Below, one piece after another: positions 8,600-17,360 of a stretch of 32,046 nt of DNA. The position numbers and the translations under genes were made by a program. Every line of letters begins with the position of its first letter. Positions within the stretch are counted from its first letter, which is position 1. The notes beneath the pieces were generated by a model. That model saw only the letters and a list, made by a program, of their open reading frames with translations, was not told the origin of the DNA and did no database searches. Source of the stretch: an uncultured Bacteroidota bacterium (GTDB taxonomy: Bacteria; Bacteroidota; Bacteroidia; AKYH767-A; JABDAW01); contig CAIMUP010000043.1 in assembly GCA_903844645.1 (NCBI GenBank), positions 1 through 32,046 on the forward strand, in the 5' to 3' direction.

Positions 8600-11506
8600 T
8601 TATCGAATTAAGGTCAAAAATCCGTGATTCGAATAGGGTTGGTTGTTAATATCAATGGCAGAGAAAATGTAATAATATGTTCCATCAGCACAGTCGCCAC
8701 CAGCGTTATTTACCTTGCCATTCCATTGAATTTTAGTATCGCTGGATTCAAATATTTTCAATCCCCATCTGTCGAAAATCAGGAGGTGATATTGCGAATA
8801 TCCTTCGGCTGAAAAGTTGAAGAAATCATTCTTGCCATCGCCATTGGGAGAGAAAACATTTGACTCATAAAGATTACAGGAATCTACCTCAATAGTAACT
8901 TTCATTGTATCGGGGGCGGTCTTACAATTGTTTAAATAATAAGAAATTAAAGTAGCGGTATAGCTACCTGAATTATAAAGATGAACAGGGTTTAATGAAG
9001 CAAACAGGGAATCTATTTTTCCATCGCCATAACTCCAATAGTAGGAATTGTAATTCTTACTATTGGAGTTGAAATTAATTACCAATGGGGAACATCCCTT
9101 CTGCGGTTCGGCAGTGAAAATACTTGTTGGATGAACTGGTGTATCAATGGAAATATAAGCAGTTCGAATAACAGAATCTATAAGATTACCACAAGGACTT
9201 GGGGTATTATTATAGGCATATAATTTGACTGTGAATGTACCGGAATCGGTGTAGGTATGGCTTGGATTCATTGCAGTGCTTGTACCACCATCACCAAAAC
9301 TCCAAAGGTAAGTCAGACCATTCACACTGTTATTTGTGAAATGAATAGTCATGGGGCTGCATCCTATTACTGAATCGGCTATAAAAGAACTTGAAATGTT
9401 TGTGCTGATGATGGTGTTTGAATCAATGCCCAATAGGGTATCATTACAACCTCCGGCACCATAAGCAATTAATGAAACATGATACGTTCCCGGTGTTGTG
9501 TATTGATGATTAGGATTGTTATAAGTGCTTGTGTTACCATCGCCAAAGTTCCAAAGATATGATGTTGCATTGGTGCTGTTATTAATAAAATTGACTGATA
9601 AATCGTTACAACCAATCAAAGCAGTATCTGGAAATGCTGCGTGTGCGGATTGATTAATTGTAATGCTGTTGATATGCTTTGATGAATCAATGGAAAGCCC
9701 ACAGGCAGTAGAATCTTTTGAAACCAAAGTAACGGTATAAGTTCCGGAAATCGAATATGTATGTGAAGGATTGGTTGCTGTGCTTGTATTTCCATCGCCA
9801 AAGTTCCATAAATAAGTAGTTGCGTTGATGCTTCCATTTGTAAATTGGACGGTAATACTATCACATGCCTGAAGATTGTTTGCGGGAGTAAAAGCACATG
9901 TAACTGCGGGTGGACCTTGGGTAGAAATGGAATTGAAATGCGTTGTATCATTGCAGCCATTTAAGCCATAAACAATCAAAGTAACCGTATAAATCCCAAT
10001 GCTTGTATAAGTGTGAGTAGGATTTGCAGAAGTACTCGTGCTTAAATCTCCAAAGTCCCATAGATAGTTTGAACCACCAGTACTCGTATTAGTGAAAGTA
10101 ACATTAAGAGGTGGGCATCCATTCACGGGATTGGCAGAAAAACAAGCAACACTACCTCCACCTACGATATGAATAATAATGCGAGCTGTATCAAAGGAAC
10201 AATTATTATCAGCTATCTTATAAACAATCGTATCCCAGCCCGAACATATTCCTGAATCAGCAACATAAATGATTTGATTCCCTGACATGGTAGCCGTTCC
10301 TAAATGAGGACCAATCACAATAGAATCAAGAGAAATAGGATCGCCTTGCGGGTCGCTGTCATTCGATAAAGGATTGATGGTTGTGGTGCTTGGCGACTGA
10401 ACGGTCAAAGTATCAAGTATTGCATTTGGAGGAGGAACTGTAATTAAAAACTCCGGAAACCTACGCACCTCACCATTAAAATTTCCAATGGTAATAGTTG
10501 AATAGCCGCAAGCATTGCTTATTGCTGATGAATTCTGACTTGTCATTTTGCCCATAGGATTAGCACCATAGTAAGTATGAATCATATAGGCAATGCCATC
10601 AGGACCGGTTTTTACATCATGAGCATAGCAACAAGTATTCATATTTGTCCAAACGCTTGTGGTAAAATCGTATTGCCAAAAAACGTTGCCAGGAGCAATG
10701 CTGCAATACAACTTTGTTCCATCAGAAGAAAAATTCCCTGCACCTGCCATAGTGAAACTTAATTGCCCGATTTGTTGTTCATTGGATAGTACTCCGGTAG
10801 CAGGATTAAAATCGAATATTGTAACTTTAAGATTATTCTGCCCCATGTTTACTAATTTTTGTGTAACAGGACTATATTCCATAGCCCAACTTCTGCCACC
10901 GTTACTGAAATTATAAACCACAGGACCTACAAAACCAGTCGGTGTAACTTCATAAACATGATAGGTCGCAGTGTTATACAAATGCCCGATTAACCAATAA
11001 TTATTGCTGTTGGCTTTCGGAATTACGCGCATCGCCTGGTGATAATTCGGTCCACCGATTAACTGATTCAATGCCGTTACCTGCCCTAAAGGATTCGTTG
11101 TAAAATCAACAATAGAATAATAAAAACTACCCGGAGTATCATCCCACGAAGAATTTTCGATGATGTAATATTGATTACAATGATTCGGCACCCTACACAC
11201 TTGAACAGCCTGAGAACACGAATAATTCGACAATAATCCCGACTGCATCAATTGATGATTCTTGTTAATGACTTTTATCCCATCCGAATAAAAAAGCAGC
11301 TCGCCGGAGTAGGGATCGGTAACATTTACAATTCCTTCTTCACCTACTCCATAATATTTATTATTAACTTTAACAGGATTATTATTCGCATCAAAAACAA
11401 TCCCATCGGTTCCGTTTCCGAAATACCAATTTTTATTCTCATGTTGCGAATAAGATACTACTGAGACTGCCAAAAGAGGGACGGTCAATTGTGCAATTTT
11501 TTTCAT
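8600..11506 (-). CDS. T9SS-secreted multi-PKD protein with CHU_C C-terminus, 968 aa
   Basis: I start it at 11506, where MKKIAQLTVPLLAVSVVSYS is a signal peptide. The open frame extends upstream to 11806, but those residues are translated tandem repeat and have no promoter in the right place. After an N-terminal propeller-like region (~20-340, NWYFGNGTDGIVFD then SSDGTKLYCS-type repeats) there is a Big_9/cadherin-like module (~350-445), five PKD domains (each with WDFGD or WNFGDGNTS and HTY; ~450-885), and a CHU_C type B T9SS signal (SPNGDGKNDFF, FDRWGLKIFES, GTYYY). It is probably a large surface or secreted adhesin-like protein; its ligand is unknown. It is followed by the Kelch/PKD gene on the same strand. 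Confidence 0.92.
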   Translation of the reverse strand: MKKIAQLTVPLLAVSVVSYSQHENKNWYFGNGTDGIVFDANNNPVKVNNKYYGVGEEGIVNVTDPYSGELLFYSDGIKVINKNHQLMQSGLLSNYSCSQAVQVCRVPNHCNQYYIIENSSWDDTPGSFYYSIVDFTTNPLGQVTALNQLIGGPNYHQAMRVIPKANSNNYWLIGHLYNTATYHVYEVTPTGFVGPVVYNFSNGGRSWAMEYSPVTQKLVNMGQNNLKVTIFDFNPATGVLSNEQQIGQLSFTMAGAGNFSSDGTKLYCSIAPGNVFWQYDFTTSVWTNMNTCCYAHDVKTGPDGIAYMIHTYYGANPMGKMTSQNSSAISNACGYSTITIGNFNGEVRRFPEFLITVPPPNAILDTLTVQSPSTTTINPLSNDSDPQGDPISLDSIVIGPHLGTATMSGNQIIYVADSGICSGWDTIVYKIADNNCSFDTARIIIHIVGGGSVACFSANPVNGCPPLNVTFTNTSTGGSNYLWDFGDLSTSTSANPTHTYTSIGIYTVTLIVYGLNGCNDTTHFNSISTQGPPAVTCAFTPANNLQACDSITVQFTNGSINATTYLWNFGDGNTSTATNPSHTYSISGTYTVTLVSKDSTACGLSIDSSKHINSITINQSAHAAFPDTALIGCNDLSVNFINNSTNATSYLWNFGDGNTSTYNNPNHQYTTPGTYHVSLIAYGAGGCNDTLLGIDSNTIISTNISSSFIADSVIGCSPMTIHFTNNSVNGLTYLWSFGDGGTSTAMNPSHTYTDSGTFTVKLYAYNNTPSPCGNLIDSVIRTAYISIDTPVHPTSIFTAEPQKGCSPLVINFNSNSKNYNSYYWSYGDGKIDSLFASLNPVHLYNSGSYTATLISYYLNNCKTAPDTMKVTIEVDSCNLYESNVFSPNGDGKNDFFNFSAEGYSQYHLLIFDRWGLKIFESSDTKIQWNGKVNNAGGDCADGTYYYIFSAIDINNQPYSNHGFLTLIR

Positions 11507-11535
11507 TCTAAAAATTTTTATGAATTTTGTGAATG

Positions 11536-11543
11536 CAATATTA
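11536..11543 (-). promoter_or_regulatory. probable -7 promoter box for the multi-PKD gene
   Basis: The minus strand reads taatattg, one mismatch from TAnnTTTG, 29 bases upstream of the start codon at 11506 and downstream of the tandem array. This supports starting the gene at 11506 rather than inside the repeats. Confidence 0.45.
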
Positions 11544-11594
11544 CAAAACTTTTTTGAAAGAACCAAATGATTGGATTTTTTTTGATGAAGAAAA

Positions 11595-11627
11595 GTATGG
11601 ACCAAACGGATTTTGTTTGGTCCATAC
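11595..11627. repeat. perfect 13-bp inverted repeat at the edge of array 3
   Basis: gtatggaccaaac (11595-11607) and gtttggtccatac (11615-11627) are perfect reverse complements around a 7-base loop. The right arm includes the first bases of the array's first unit (tccatac), so the hairpin and the repeat share sequence. There is no T-tract on either side, so it does not look like an ordinary terminator. Confidence 0.85.
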
Positions 11628-11788
11628 GAGCAATCAAAGTGCCCATACGAACAATCGAAGTGCCCATACGAACAATCGAAGTGTCCATACGAACAATCGA
11701 AGTGTCCATACGAACAATCAAAGTGCCCATACGAACAATCAAAGTGCCCATACGAGCAATCAAAGTGCCCATACGAGCAATCGTTTGA
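11621..11788. repeat. 21-bp tandem array 3 (8 copies) between divergent genes
   Basis: Units start at 11621, 11642, 11663, 11684, 11705, 11726, 11747 and 11768. Each begins tccatacga or cccatacga and ends caaagtg or cgaagtg; the last unit loses its end (cgtttga). Only a few positions vary. Because 21 is divisible by three and the unit lacks stops, both strands stay open and give artefactual heptad peptides. It lies between the multi-PKD gene (minus) and pheT (plus), upstream of both promoters. Confidence 0.95.
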
Positions 11789-11850
11789 ACAATAGAATCT
11801 ATACACATTTGGTTTTTGAAGGTGGGATTATTAGAAATAATTCTTCTTAT

Positions 11851-11886
11851 TAAATTTGGGAATGATACTTCATTTTATTAATTTTG
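11851..11886 (+). promoter_or_regulatory. two -7 promoter boxes for pheT
   Basis: taaatttg at 11851-11858 and taattttg at 11879-11886 both match TAnnTTTG. Use of the second would leave a leader of roughly 50 bases before the ATG at 11945. Confidence 0.55.
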
Positions 11887-11944
11887 CATCGTTAAAAAAT
11901 ACGGGGCAGCCGAAAACCGAATAGAGTAAACATAAATAAAAACC

Positions 11945-14317
11945 ATGAAGATTTCTTTTAATTGGATAAAAAAGTATTTGCCGACCGAATTACCTGCGGC
12001 AAGGGTCGCAGAATTATTGACGGATTGCGGCTTGGAAGTGGAGCATCTCGAAACATTTCAATCCATACGCGGCGGCTTGCAAGGCTTGATTGTTGGCGAA
12101 GTAATGACTATAACCAAACACCCCGGTGCTGATAAATTAAGCCTGACGACGGTGGATGTCGGTACAGGAACACTTTTGAACATCGTTTGCGGCGCACCGA
12201 ATGTCGAAGCAGGGCAAAAGGTTGTGATTGCGATGGTCGGTTCGATGGTTCATCCTGTGGAAGGCGAGCCTTTTAAGATTAAGGAATCAAAGATACGCGG
12301 GCAACTTTCGCAGGGCATGATTTGCGCAGAAGATGAGATTGGATTAGGGCGGTCGCATGAAGGCGTTATGATCTTGGATGCTGATGCTGTAATTGGAACT
12401 TTGGTGAAGGATTATTTTAACATGGAAGATGATCTAATCTTAGAAATAGGCTTGACGCCAAACCGCGCTGATGCTGCTTCTCACTATGGTGTTGCCAGGG
12501 ATTTGGCTGCTGTTTTAAGCCTTGATTTGGAAGAGAATATGGAGTTGATAAAACCTTCTGTTCATGGTTTTGAAGTTGATAATAAGGACTTGGAGATTGA
12601 TGTTATTATTCAAGACCCTGACGCTTGTTTGAGGTATTCGGGAGTAACTATTTCTGGCGTTGAGGTGAAGGAAAGCCCTGATTGGTTGAAGAATCGTTTG
12701 CGGTCTATTGGTGCCAAGCCTATTAATAACATCGTGGATGCTACGAACTTCGTGCTGCATGAATTAGGGCAGCCACTTCATGCTTTCGATGCGGATGAGA
12801 TTAAGGGCAATAAAGTTTTGGTTAAGAAGTATCCGGCGGGGACTAAATTCATTACACTTGATGGGGTTGAAAGAACGCTAACCGAGAACGATTTGATGAT
12901 TTGTAATATTGATGAACCGATGTGTATTGCCGGTGTCTTTGGTGGGATAAAATCAGGGGTGAAGAATGAAACAAAGAACATCTTTTTGGAGAGTGCCTGC
13001 TTCGATCCTATCCATATTCGGAAATCCTCGCGGCATCATGGTTTAAAGACGGATGCCTCATTTCGCTTTGAACGCGGCGCAGACCCTAATATCACCTTAT
13101 TTGCTTTGAAGCGTGCCGCTCTTTTGATTAAGGAAATTGCGGGAGGAAAAATTTCTTCGGATATTGTTGATGTCTGTCCGAACCCAGTTCCTTTGCAGAA
13201 TTTTATTGTTGAATTGAATTATAAGAATATTGACCGCCTGATTGGGATGAAAATACCTCGTGAAAAGATCATTAAAATCCTTGAATCATTAGAGATAAAA
13301 GTCGTTCATGAGCATGATTATGGCTTGCAATTATCTGTCCCACCATTCAAGGTGGATGTGATGCGTGAGGTGGATGTAGTGGAAGAAATTATCCGCATCT
13401 TCGGGTATAATAACATCCCTATTTCGGAGAAGATGAATGCCTCCTTATCCTATATCCAAAAGCCCGATAAGGAGAAGATTAAGAATGCTGTTGCGAATTA
13501 TTTAAGCGATAACGGCTTCCATGAAATCATGTCGAATTCCTTAACTAAAGGAAGCTATGTGGAATTAGACAAGGCATTAAACAAAGATCAAAATGTTGTT
13601 ATCGTAAATCCTTTGAGCAGTGAATTAGATGTATTGCGACAGTCCATGTTATTTAGTGGGCTGGAGGCTATTTCATACAATAAGAATCGTAAGAATCATG
13701 ATTTGAAACTCTATGAATTCGGGAAGACTTATCATAAAGTTGAGGATAAATATATCGAGAATCAGCATCTCATATTAATAGCCACTGGAAGGAAAGAACC
13801 CGAAGGCTGGAACAGTGATTCCACTGCGATTAACTATTATGATATGAAAGGAATTGTGGAGGGATTGGTGAAGAGATTAGGCATCAAACCTCAAGATATC
13901 AAGGTCGAGTCGGTTAAGAAAAGTATCTTGAAACATTTCGATATTAACAGCGAAGTTTTCTATGCTGATATTAACTGGGATAAGGTTATTAAGGCAAGCA
14001 AGAACATTAATATTAAATACAAAGAAGTGCCCAAGTTCCCGGAAGTACGCAGAGATTTGGCATTGGTGATTAATAAGGAAATAACTTTTGCTGAACTCGA
14101 AAAATTATCTTATCAAACGGAGAGAACGTTGCTTAAATCGGTCAATATCTTTGATGTTTATGAAGGTGATAAAATCGAAGCAGGCAAGAAATCGTATGCC
14201 TTGAGTTTTATTCTTCAAGACGAGGAAAAGACACTTACTGATAAACAGATTGACAAGACAATGACGAAGCTGATGGAAGCCTTCGAGAAGAATCTTCAAG
14301 CCATTATTCGGAAGTAA
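11945..14317 (+). CDS. pheT: phenylalanine--tRNA ligase beta subunit, 790 aa
   Basis: PheT pairs with PheS (not in this window) to charge tRNA-Phe in the cytoplasm. The length is normal for the long bacterial form. Order of domains: N-terminal EMAP/OB-type tRNA-binding domain (~39-155, GEVMTITKHPGADKLSL), B3/B4 editing domain (~210-390, with HELGQPLHAFDAD and FRFERGADP), B5 domain (~405-475), the catalytic-like core (~490-690) and the C-terminal ferredoxin-fold anticodon-binding domain (~695-790, KFPEVRRDLALVINKEITFAEL). The ATG at 11945 gives the canonical MKISFNWIKKYLP start. It is followed by a strong hairpin plus T8 terminator. Confidence 0.97.
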   Translation: MKISFNWIKKYLPTELPAARVAELLTDCGLEVEHLETFQSIRGGLQGLIVGEVMTITKHPGADKLSLTTVDVGTGTLLNIVCGAPNVEAGQKVVIAMVGSMVHPVEGEPFKIKESKIRGQLSQGMICAEDEIGLGRSHEGVMILDADAVIGTLVKDYFNMEDDLILEIGLTPNRADAASHYGVARDLAAVLSLDLEENMELIKPSVHGFEVDNKDLEIDVIIQDPDACLRYSGVTISGVEVKESPDWLKNRLRSIGAKPINNIVDATNFVLHELGQPLHAFDADEIKGNKVLVKKYPAGTKFITLDGVERTLTENDLMICNIDEPMCIAGVFGGIKSGVKNETKNIFLESACFDPIHIRKSSRHHGLKTDASFRFERGADPNITLFALKRAALLIKEIAGGKISSDIVDVCPNPVPLQNFIVELNYKNIDRLIGMKIPREKIIKILESLEIKVVHEHDYGLQLSVPPFKVDVMREVDVVEEIIRIFGYNNIPISEKMNASLSYIQKPDKEKIKNAVANYLSDNGFHEIMSNSLTKGSYVELDKALNKDQNVVIVNPLSSELDVLRQSMLFSGLEAISYNKNRKNHDLKLYEFGKTYHKVEDKYIENQHLILIATGRKEPEGWNSDSTAINYYDMKGIVEGLVKRLGIKPQDIKVESVKKSILKHFDINSEVFYADINWDKVIKASKNINIKYKEVPKFPEVRRDLALVINKEITFAELEKLSYQTERTLLKSVNIFDVYEGDKIEAGKKSYALSFILQDEEKTLTDKQIDKTMTKLMEAFEKNLQAIIRK

Positions 14318-14325
14318 AATTAGGG

Positions 14326-14360
14326 ATTCCCTTTCGAGAAATTGAGAGGGGATTTTTTTT
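14326..14360 (+). terminator. intrinsic terminator after pheT
   Basis: A ten-pair stem (attccctttc with gagaggggat, two G-U pairs) with an 8-base loop is followed directly by eight T residues. It begins nine bases after the pheT stop. Confidence 0.85.
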
Positions 14361-14560
14361 GGGATGGGGGCTTTGGTTACTCCACCAATAGTTTCCCGAT
14401 GCCAAGAACCTCTTTATCCTCTTCAATGAATCCCATTGCTACGGGATATAAAATTATTAAAAAAGGAATAACTCTTGCACTTGTCATTTTGAGAAAGATT
14501 CCGGTTTTACCTCTAAAAACCCCGTTTTTACGTCTAAAAATGTTCACCGGAGCAATATTT

Positions 14561-14790
14561 ACGGTAACCGTTGCTAAGGTGGTTGTAACCTTTGCTAAGG
14601 TGGTTGCGACCTTTGCTAAGGTGGTTGCGACCGTTGCTAAGGTGGTTGCGACCTTTGCTAAGGTGGTTGCGACCTTTGCTAAGGTGGTGGTAACCTTTGC
14701 TAAGGTGGTTGCGACCTTTGCTAAGGCGGTTGTAACCTTTGCTAAGGTGGTTGTAACCTTTGCTAAGGTGGTTGTACCCTTTGCTAAGGG
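14561..14790. repeat. 21-bp tandem array 4 (10 copies) between pheT and nth
   Basis: Complete units start every 21 bases from 14575 to 14764, each beginning taaggtggttg and ending cctttgc. Each unit holds an internal inverted repeat aaggt / acctt. The array is preceded by the odd palindrome acggt-a-accgt (14561-14571) and ends in overlapping short inverted repeats (ccctt / aaggg and ctttgc / gcaaag at about 14777-14795). On the minus strand it reads as a TTLAKVA-type heptad, which I treat as an artefact of the period. Confidence 0.95.
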
Positions 14791-14838
14791 CAAAAGAAAT
14801 GAATCATTGGAGTAATTATTAACCATGATTAATAAAAA

Positions 14839-14876
14839 AGCAGCCCCGAATCTTATTGGATTCAGGGCTGCCTTTT
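14839..14876. terminator. strong bidirectional hairpin terminator
   Basis: A 13-position stem, gcagccccgaatc with gattcagggctgc (one mismatch), closes a short loop. It is flanked by aaaaaa on the left and cttttt on the right, so it could stop transcription on either strand. It lies between array 4 and the multi-helix element at 14892. Since pheT already has its own terminator, this one may serve an unannotated transcript, for instance one from the minus strand through 15009-14880. Confidence 0.75.
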
Positions 14877-14891
14877 TGAGCGGATGCCTTT

Positions 14892-15009
14892 TTGATTATA
14901 AAGCGGTGCGGGAAATCGGGTCGCTCAATCCATAAGGATTATCATCATCATTTTGTGATACCGACCTTTTGGGGAGGTGCAACAAAAGGATGATGGTTCT
15001 TATAATCAA
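14892..15009. ncRNA. candidate structured RNA or multi-helix element upstream of nth
   Basis: Helices nest without gaps. An outer stem ttgattataa (14892-14901) / ttataatcaa (15000-15009) encloses a small stem agcg/cgct (14902-14905 / 14922-14925), then aatcc-ataa-ggatt (14927-14940), then a 16-position stem at 14941-14956 / 14982-14997 (14 Watson-Crick pairs, one G-U, one mismatch), itself capped by acctt/gaggt. This is a cloverleaf-like four-way junction of 118 bases. I recognise no known RNA family. The strand is undecided: the minus strand would end at the T-rich terminator at 14839. A structured DNA repeat is the alternative. Confidence 0.4.
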
Positions 15010-15076
15010 GGGAATTAAGGCTGGAGTATTTTTAGGGATTTTTATAGTTTTACGCCAATAATTTAAGATTTAAAGT

Positions 15077-15709
15077 ATGTCTGATAAAGTTAATTGGTCC
15101 GAAGCCACGAAGCCTCTATTGAAGAAATATAAAGGGAAAAAGCACCCTTTGGATTATGAAAATACTTACCAGCTATTGGTGTGTGTGATTCTTTCGGCGC
15201 AAGATTCCGATAAACATATCAACCAAGTTGCGCCAAAATTCTTTGCTGCTTTTCCTAATCTTGAATCACTTGTGGGCATTGCTGCGGAATCGCTTTTTGA
15301 ATACATTAGTGATGTTCGTAATTTTGGTAATAAAGCTAAATGGATTGTTGGGATTGCAGAGCAATTAAAGAGCGATAACAATATCCCGAAAACAATGGAT
15401 GGATTGACGGCATTACATGGTATTGGGAGGAAGTCTGCTAATGTAATTATGCGGGAATCGGGCGTTGAGGCAGAGGGTGTAATTGTGGATTTGCATGTGG
15501 TGAGAGTGGCTCCAAGAATCGGGATTGCAACGGGTACTGATCCTAAGAAAATAGAGCAACGAATTATGGGTGAAATACCTCGTAAGGATTGGGGCGAAAT
15601 AGGGATGGCGATTTCTTTTCTTGGAAGGGAAATATGCAGACCGACAAACCCTAAATGTCCTGAATGTCCTATGAATGACGTTTGTAAATACTATCAAGAG
15701 AGTTTGTAA
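15077..15709 (+). CDS. nth: endonuclease III, 210 aa
   Basis: This is a bifunctional DNA glycosylase/AP lyase for oxidised pyrimidines in base excision repair. The helix-hairpin-helix LHGIGRKSANVIM carries catalytic Lys119, VDLHVVRV carries catalytic Asp138, and the C-terminal cysteines C187-X6-C194-X2-C197-X5-C203 are the exact [4Fe-4S] spacing of the Nth family. The length is typical. A weak promoter-like tagtttta lies at 15045-15052. The upstream gap holds array 4, a terminator and a structured element, so nth is probably its own transcription unit. Confidence 0.96.
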   Translation: MSDKVNWSEATKPLLKKYKGKKHPLDYENTYQLLVCVILSAQDSDKHINQVAPKFFAAFPNLESLVGIAAESLFEYISDVRNFGNKAKWIVGIAEQLKSDNNIPKTMDGLTALHGIGRKSANVIMRESGVEAEGVIVDLHVVRVAPRIGIATGTDPKKIEQRIMGEIPRKDWGEIGMAISFLGREICRPTNPKCPECPMNDVCKYYQESL

Positions 15710-15767
15710 AACGGGGATGGTCCAGATAGTATGATTGGGATATTCATCATCGTCTTGTTGCAGCTCC

Positions 15768-15905
15768 CTAAAAAGGATGAATAAGGTTATTGAAATAAGC
15801 AATGAACCGAAGAATTAATTCCGCACTCGGATCAGTTTTTAATAATTCAGGATGGTAATATTGCTCCCCTTTATCTGAATAATGAATACCTAACCCTTGT
15901 TTATC
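15768..15905 (-). other. coding-like fragment after the hydrolase stop codon
   Basis: Directly after the TAA of the hydrolase (15906-15908), the same minus-strand frame stays open for about 45 codons with ordinary coding character (containing GIHYSDKGEQYYHPELL and SAELILRFIAYFNN), ending at TAG 15768-15770. It has no ATG of its own. It may be a former C-terminal extension cut off by a stop mutation, the tail of another lost gene, or chance. Confidence 0.3.
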
Positions 15906-17312
15906 TTATTTCGTAAGCTTGCAAACCTTTCGTGTCCATTCGCTGATGTTTACCAAGAAGCCCGCGACGAATTCATGTTTCAACATCCCGTATTCATCAA
16001 TATTGCCGGTCTTGGCAGTCATAAAAAGATGATTTGCCTTCGGCAGAATATGAATGGTAACATCTTTATTGCCCGCTTTATTCAAGGCATTGCGCATCGG
16101 GATTTCATTTTGCTTCGCTGATACTTGCACATCTAATTCTCCGAATAAAATCAGGACGGGGCAGGTAACTTTTTCGAGGAATGGCTGCGGATTGAGGTCA
16201 ATAAAGTACCGCATCCAGGGCGATTGATAACTTTTTAACTGGGCATCCAGGGCAGCATCCAATTGTTCTTCCTCTTTCTTTGTCTTTGGCTTCTGTGCGG
16301 TATCTTTTGCAGCCATCGCGAGGACTTCTTCCTTCAATTCTTGCTTCACTTGTTCCATCCCCTTGCCGGTTCTTAGGGCTTTGAATAAATCTTTAGAATG
16401 ATTAATGGATTTTTCTATTTCCTGCGGCGTTGCCCCTGCCAATTGCATGATTAATTTCTTCTGTTCGTTCATCACATCCTCGCCTTTTACGGCTGTCCCT
16501 GCCATTAAAATAATGAAGGCAATATCTTTATTCCTCGAAGCCACCATCGGGGCAACAACACCACCTTCACTATGCCCGAGAAGACCAATTTTAGAGGCAT
16601 CTATATCGCTTCTTCCTTTAAGATAAGCAAAAGCCTTCTCCACATCTGTGGCAAAATCCATCGTGGTAGATTCATTCACCGTCTTTCCTTTCGATTCCCC
16701 GAAACCGCGGTCGTCGTACCGCAAAACCGCAATGCCATATCGCGATAAATGATCAGCAATTATCTTAAACGGTTTGAAGCCCATGATCTCTTCATCCCTA
16801 TTCTGTGCGCCGCTCCCGGTAATCAAAATAACAGCCGGATGTTTTCCTCCTGTTTCAGGAATAGTCAGCGTTCCGGCAAAGGTATTTTCGCCATTGGTAA
16901 AAGAAATTTCCTCTTCCCGGTATGGAAGTTTGGGTTTCTCGATAAACGTATCTGAAGGTTTTATTTTATCCAGATGAAATGTGCCGACCACGGTCGCTTG
17001 GGTGAAAGAACCTGCGATAGAATCTTTGAATATCTTGCCATCGAACTTCGCCACTCCCGGTCCTGCTGGTAATTCAAAGTAAAGATTGGTAGCATTGAAT
17101 TTCACATTCTTTAATTCCATATTCTTTGCCCCTTGTTGCGGAATATCTATTGTTGCTTTCAAGGAATCATGGGAGGAATCGAAGTGAACAATGATCGCCA
17201 ACTCCCCGAGAGAGAAAGAAATATGTCCTTCGTAGGAGCCGCTGGGAGTTTGTGCTTGCATGTGAAGAGTTATTAAGGAAAAAATAATGGATGCCAAGAT
17301 TGCTGTTTTCAT
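15906..17312 (-). CDS. exported alpha/beta hydrolase (S33/EstA-like), 468 aa
   Basis: A signal peptide (MKTAILASIIFSLITLHMQAQ) is followed by a ~100-residue beta-rich N-terminal domain (SYEGHISFSLGELAIIVHF). The alpha/beta hydrolase fold has oxyanion-region LITGSGAQNRDEE (~164-175), nucleophile elbow GHSEGG with Ser248, the acid in LFGELDVQV and the His in KANHLF near the C-terminus, so the triad is complete. A charged cap insertion (~280-365, KKEEEQLDAALDAQLKSY) lies between strands. This fits the Bacteroidota secreted S33-type esterases or peptidases, acting in the periplasm; the substrate is not deducible. The promoter box at 17341 supports the ATG. After the stop, the same frame stays open to 15768. 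Confidence 0.88.
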   Translation of the reverse strand: MKTAILASIIFSLITLHMQAQTPSGSYEGHISFSLGELAIIVHFDSSHDSLKATIDIPQQGAKNMELKNVKFNATNLYFELPAGPGVAKFDGKIFKDSIAGSFTQATVVGTFHLDKIKPSDTFIEKPKLPYREEEISFTNGENTFAGTLTIPETGGKHPAVILITGSGAQNRDEEIMGFKPFKIIADHLSRYGIAVLRYDDRGFGESKGKTVNESTTMDFATDVEKAFAYLKGRSDIDASKIGLLGHSEGGVVAPMVASRNKDIAFIILMAGTAVKGEDVMNEQKKLIMQLAGATPQEIEKSINHSKDLFKALRTGKGMEQVKQELKEEVLAMAAKDTAQKPKTKKEEEQLDAALDAQLKSYQSPWMRYFIDLNPQPFLEKVTCPVLILFGELDVQVSAKQNEIPMRNALNKAGNKDVTIHILPKANHLFMTAKTGNIDEYGMLKHEFVAGFLVNISEWTRKVCKLTK

Positions 17313-17340
17313 TTGATTAGATTATTAATTACTAAGGCGG

Positions 17341-17348
17341 CAAATATA
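17341..17348 (-). promoter_or_regulatory. Bacteroidota -7 promoter box for the hydrolase gene
   Basis: The minus strand reads tatatttg, matching TAnnTTTG, 28 bases upstream of the start codon at 17312, in the short gap before the IPExxxVDY gene. Confidence 0.6.
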
Positions 17349-17360
17349 CTATCCATTTAA

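Noticed and set aside
11595-11627. Terminator for a gene near array 3
   Set aside because: The stem is perfect but lacks a T-tract on either strand and sits between divergent genes, where no transcript should end.
11507-11806. N-terminal extension of the multi-PKD protein with SYGHFDC heptads
   Set aside because: It is array 3 read in frame. A signal peptide begins at 11506 and a promoter-like box lies between the array and that start.
11518-11853. Open reading frames on both strands across array 3 (also across arrays 2, 4, 5, 7 and 8)
   Set aside because: They are translated repeat: a 21-base unit without stops keeps several frames open on both strands and yields heptad peptides. No promoter or independent coding sequence supports them.
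14377-14826. A coiled-coil or phasin-like protein on the minus strand with TTLAKVA heptads
   Set aside because: The heptad arises from array 4; only the short tail outside the array looks coding-like and is noted separately.
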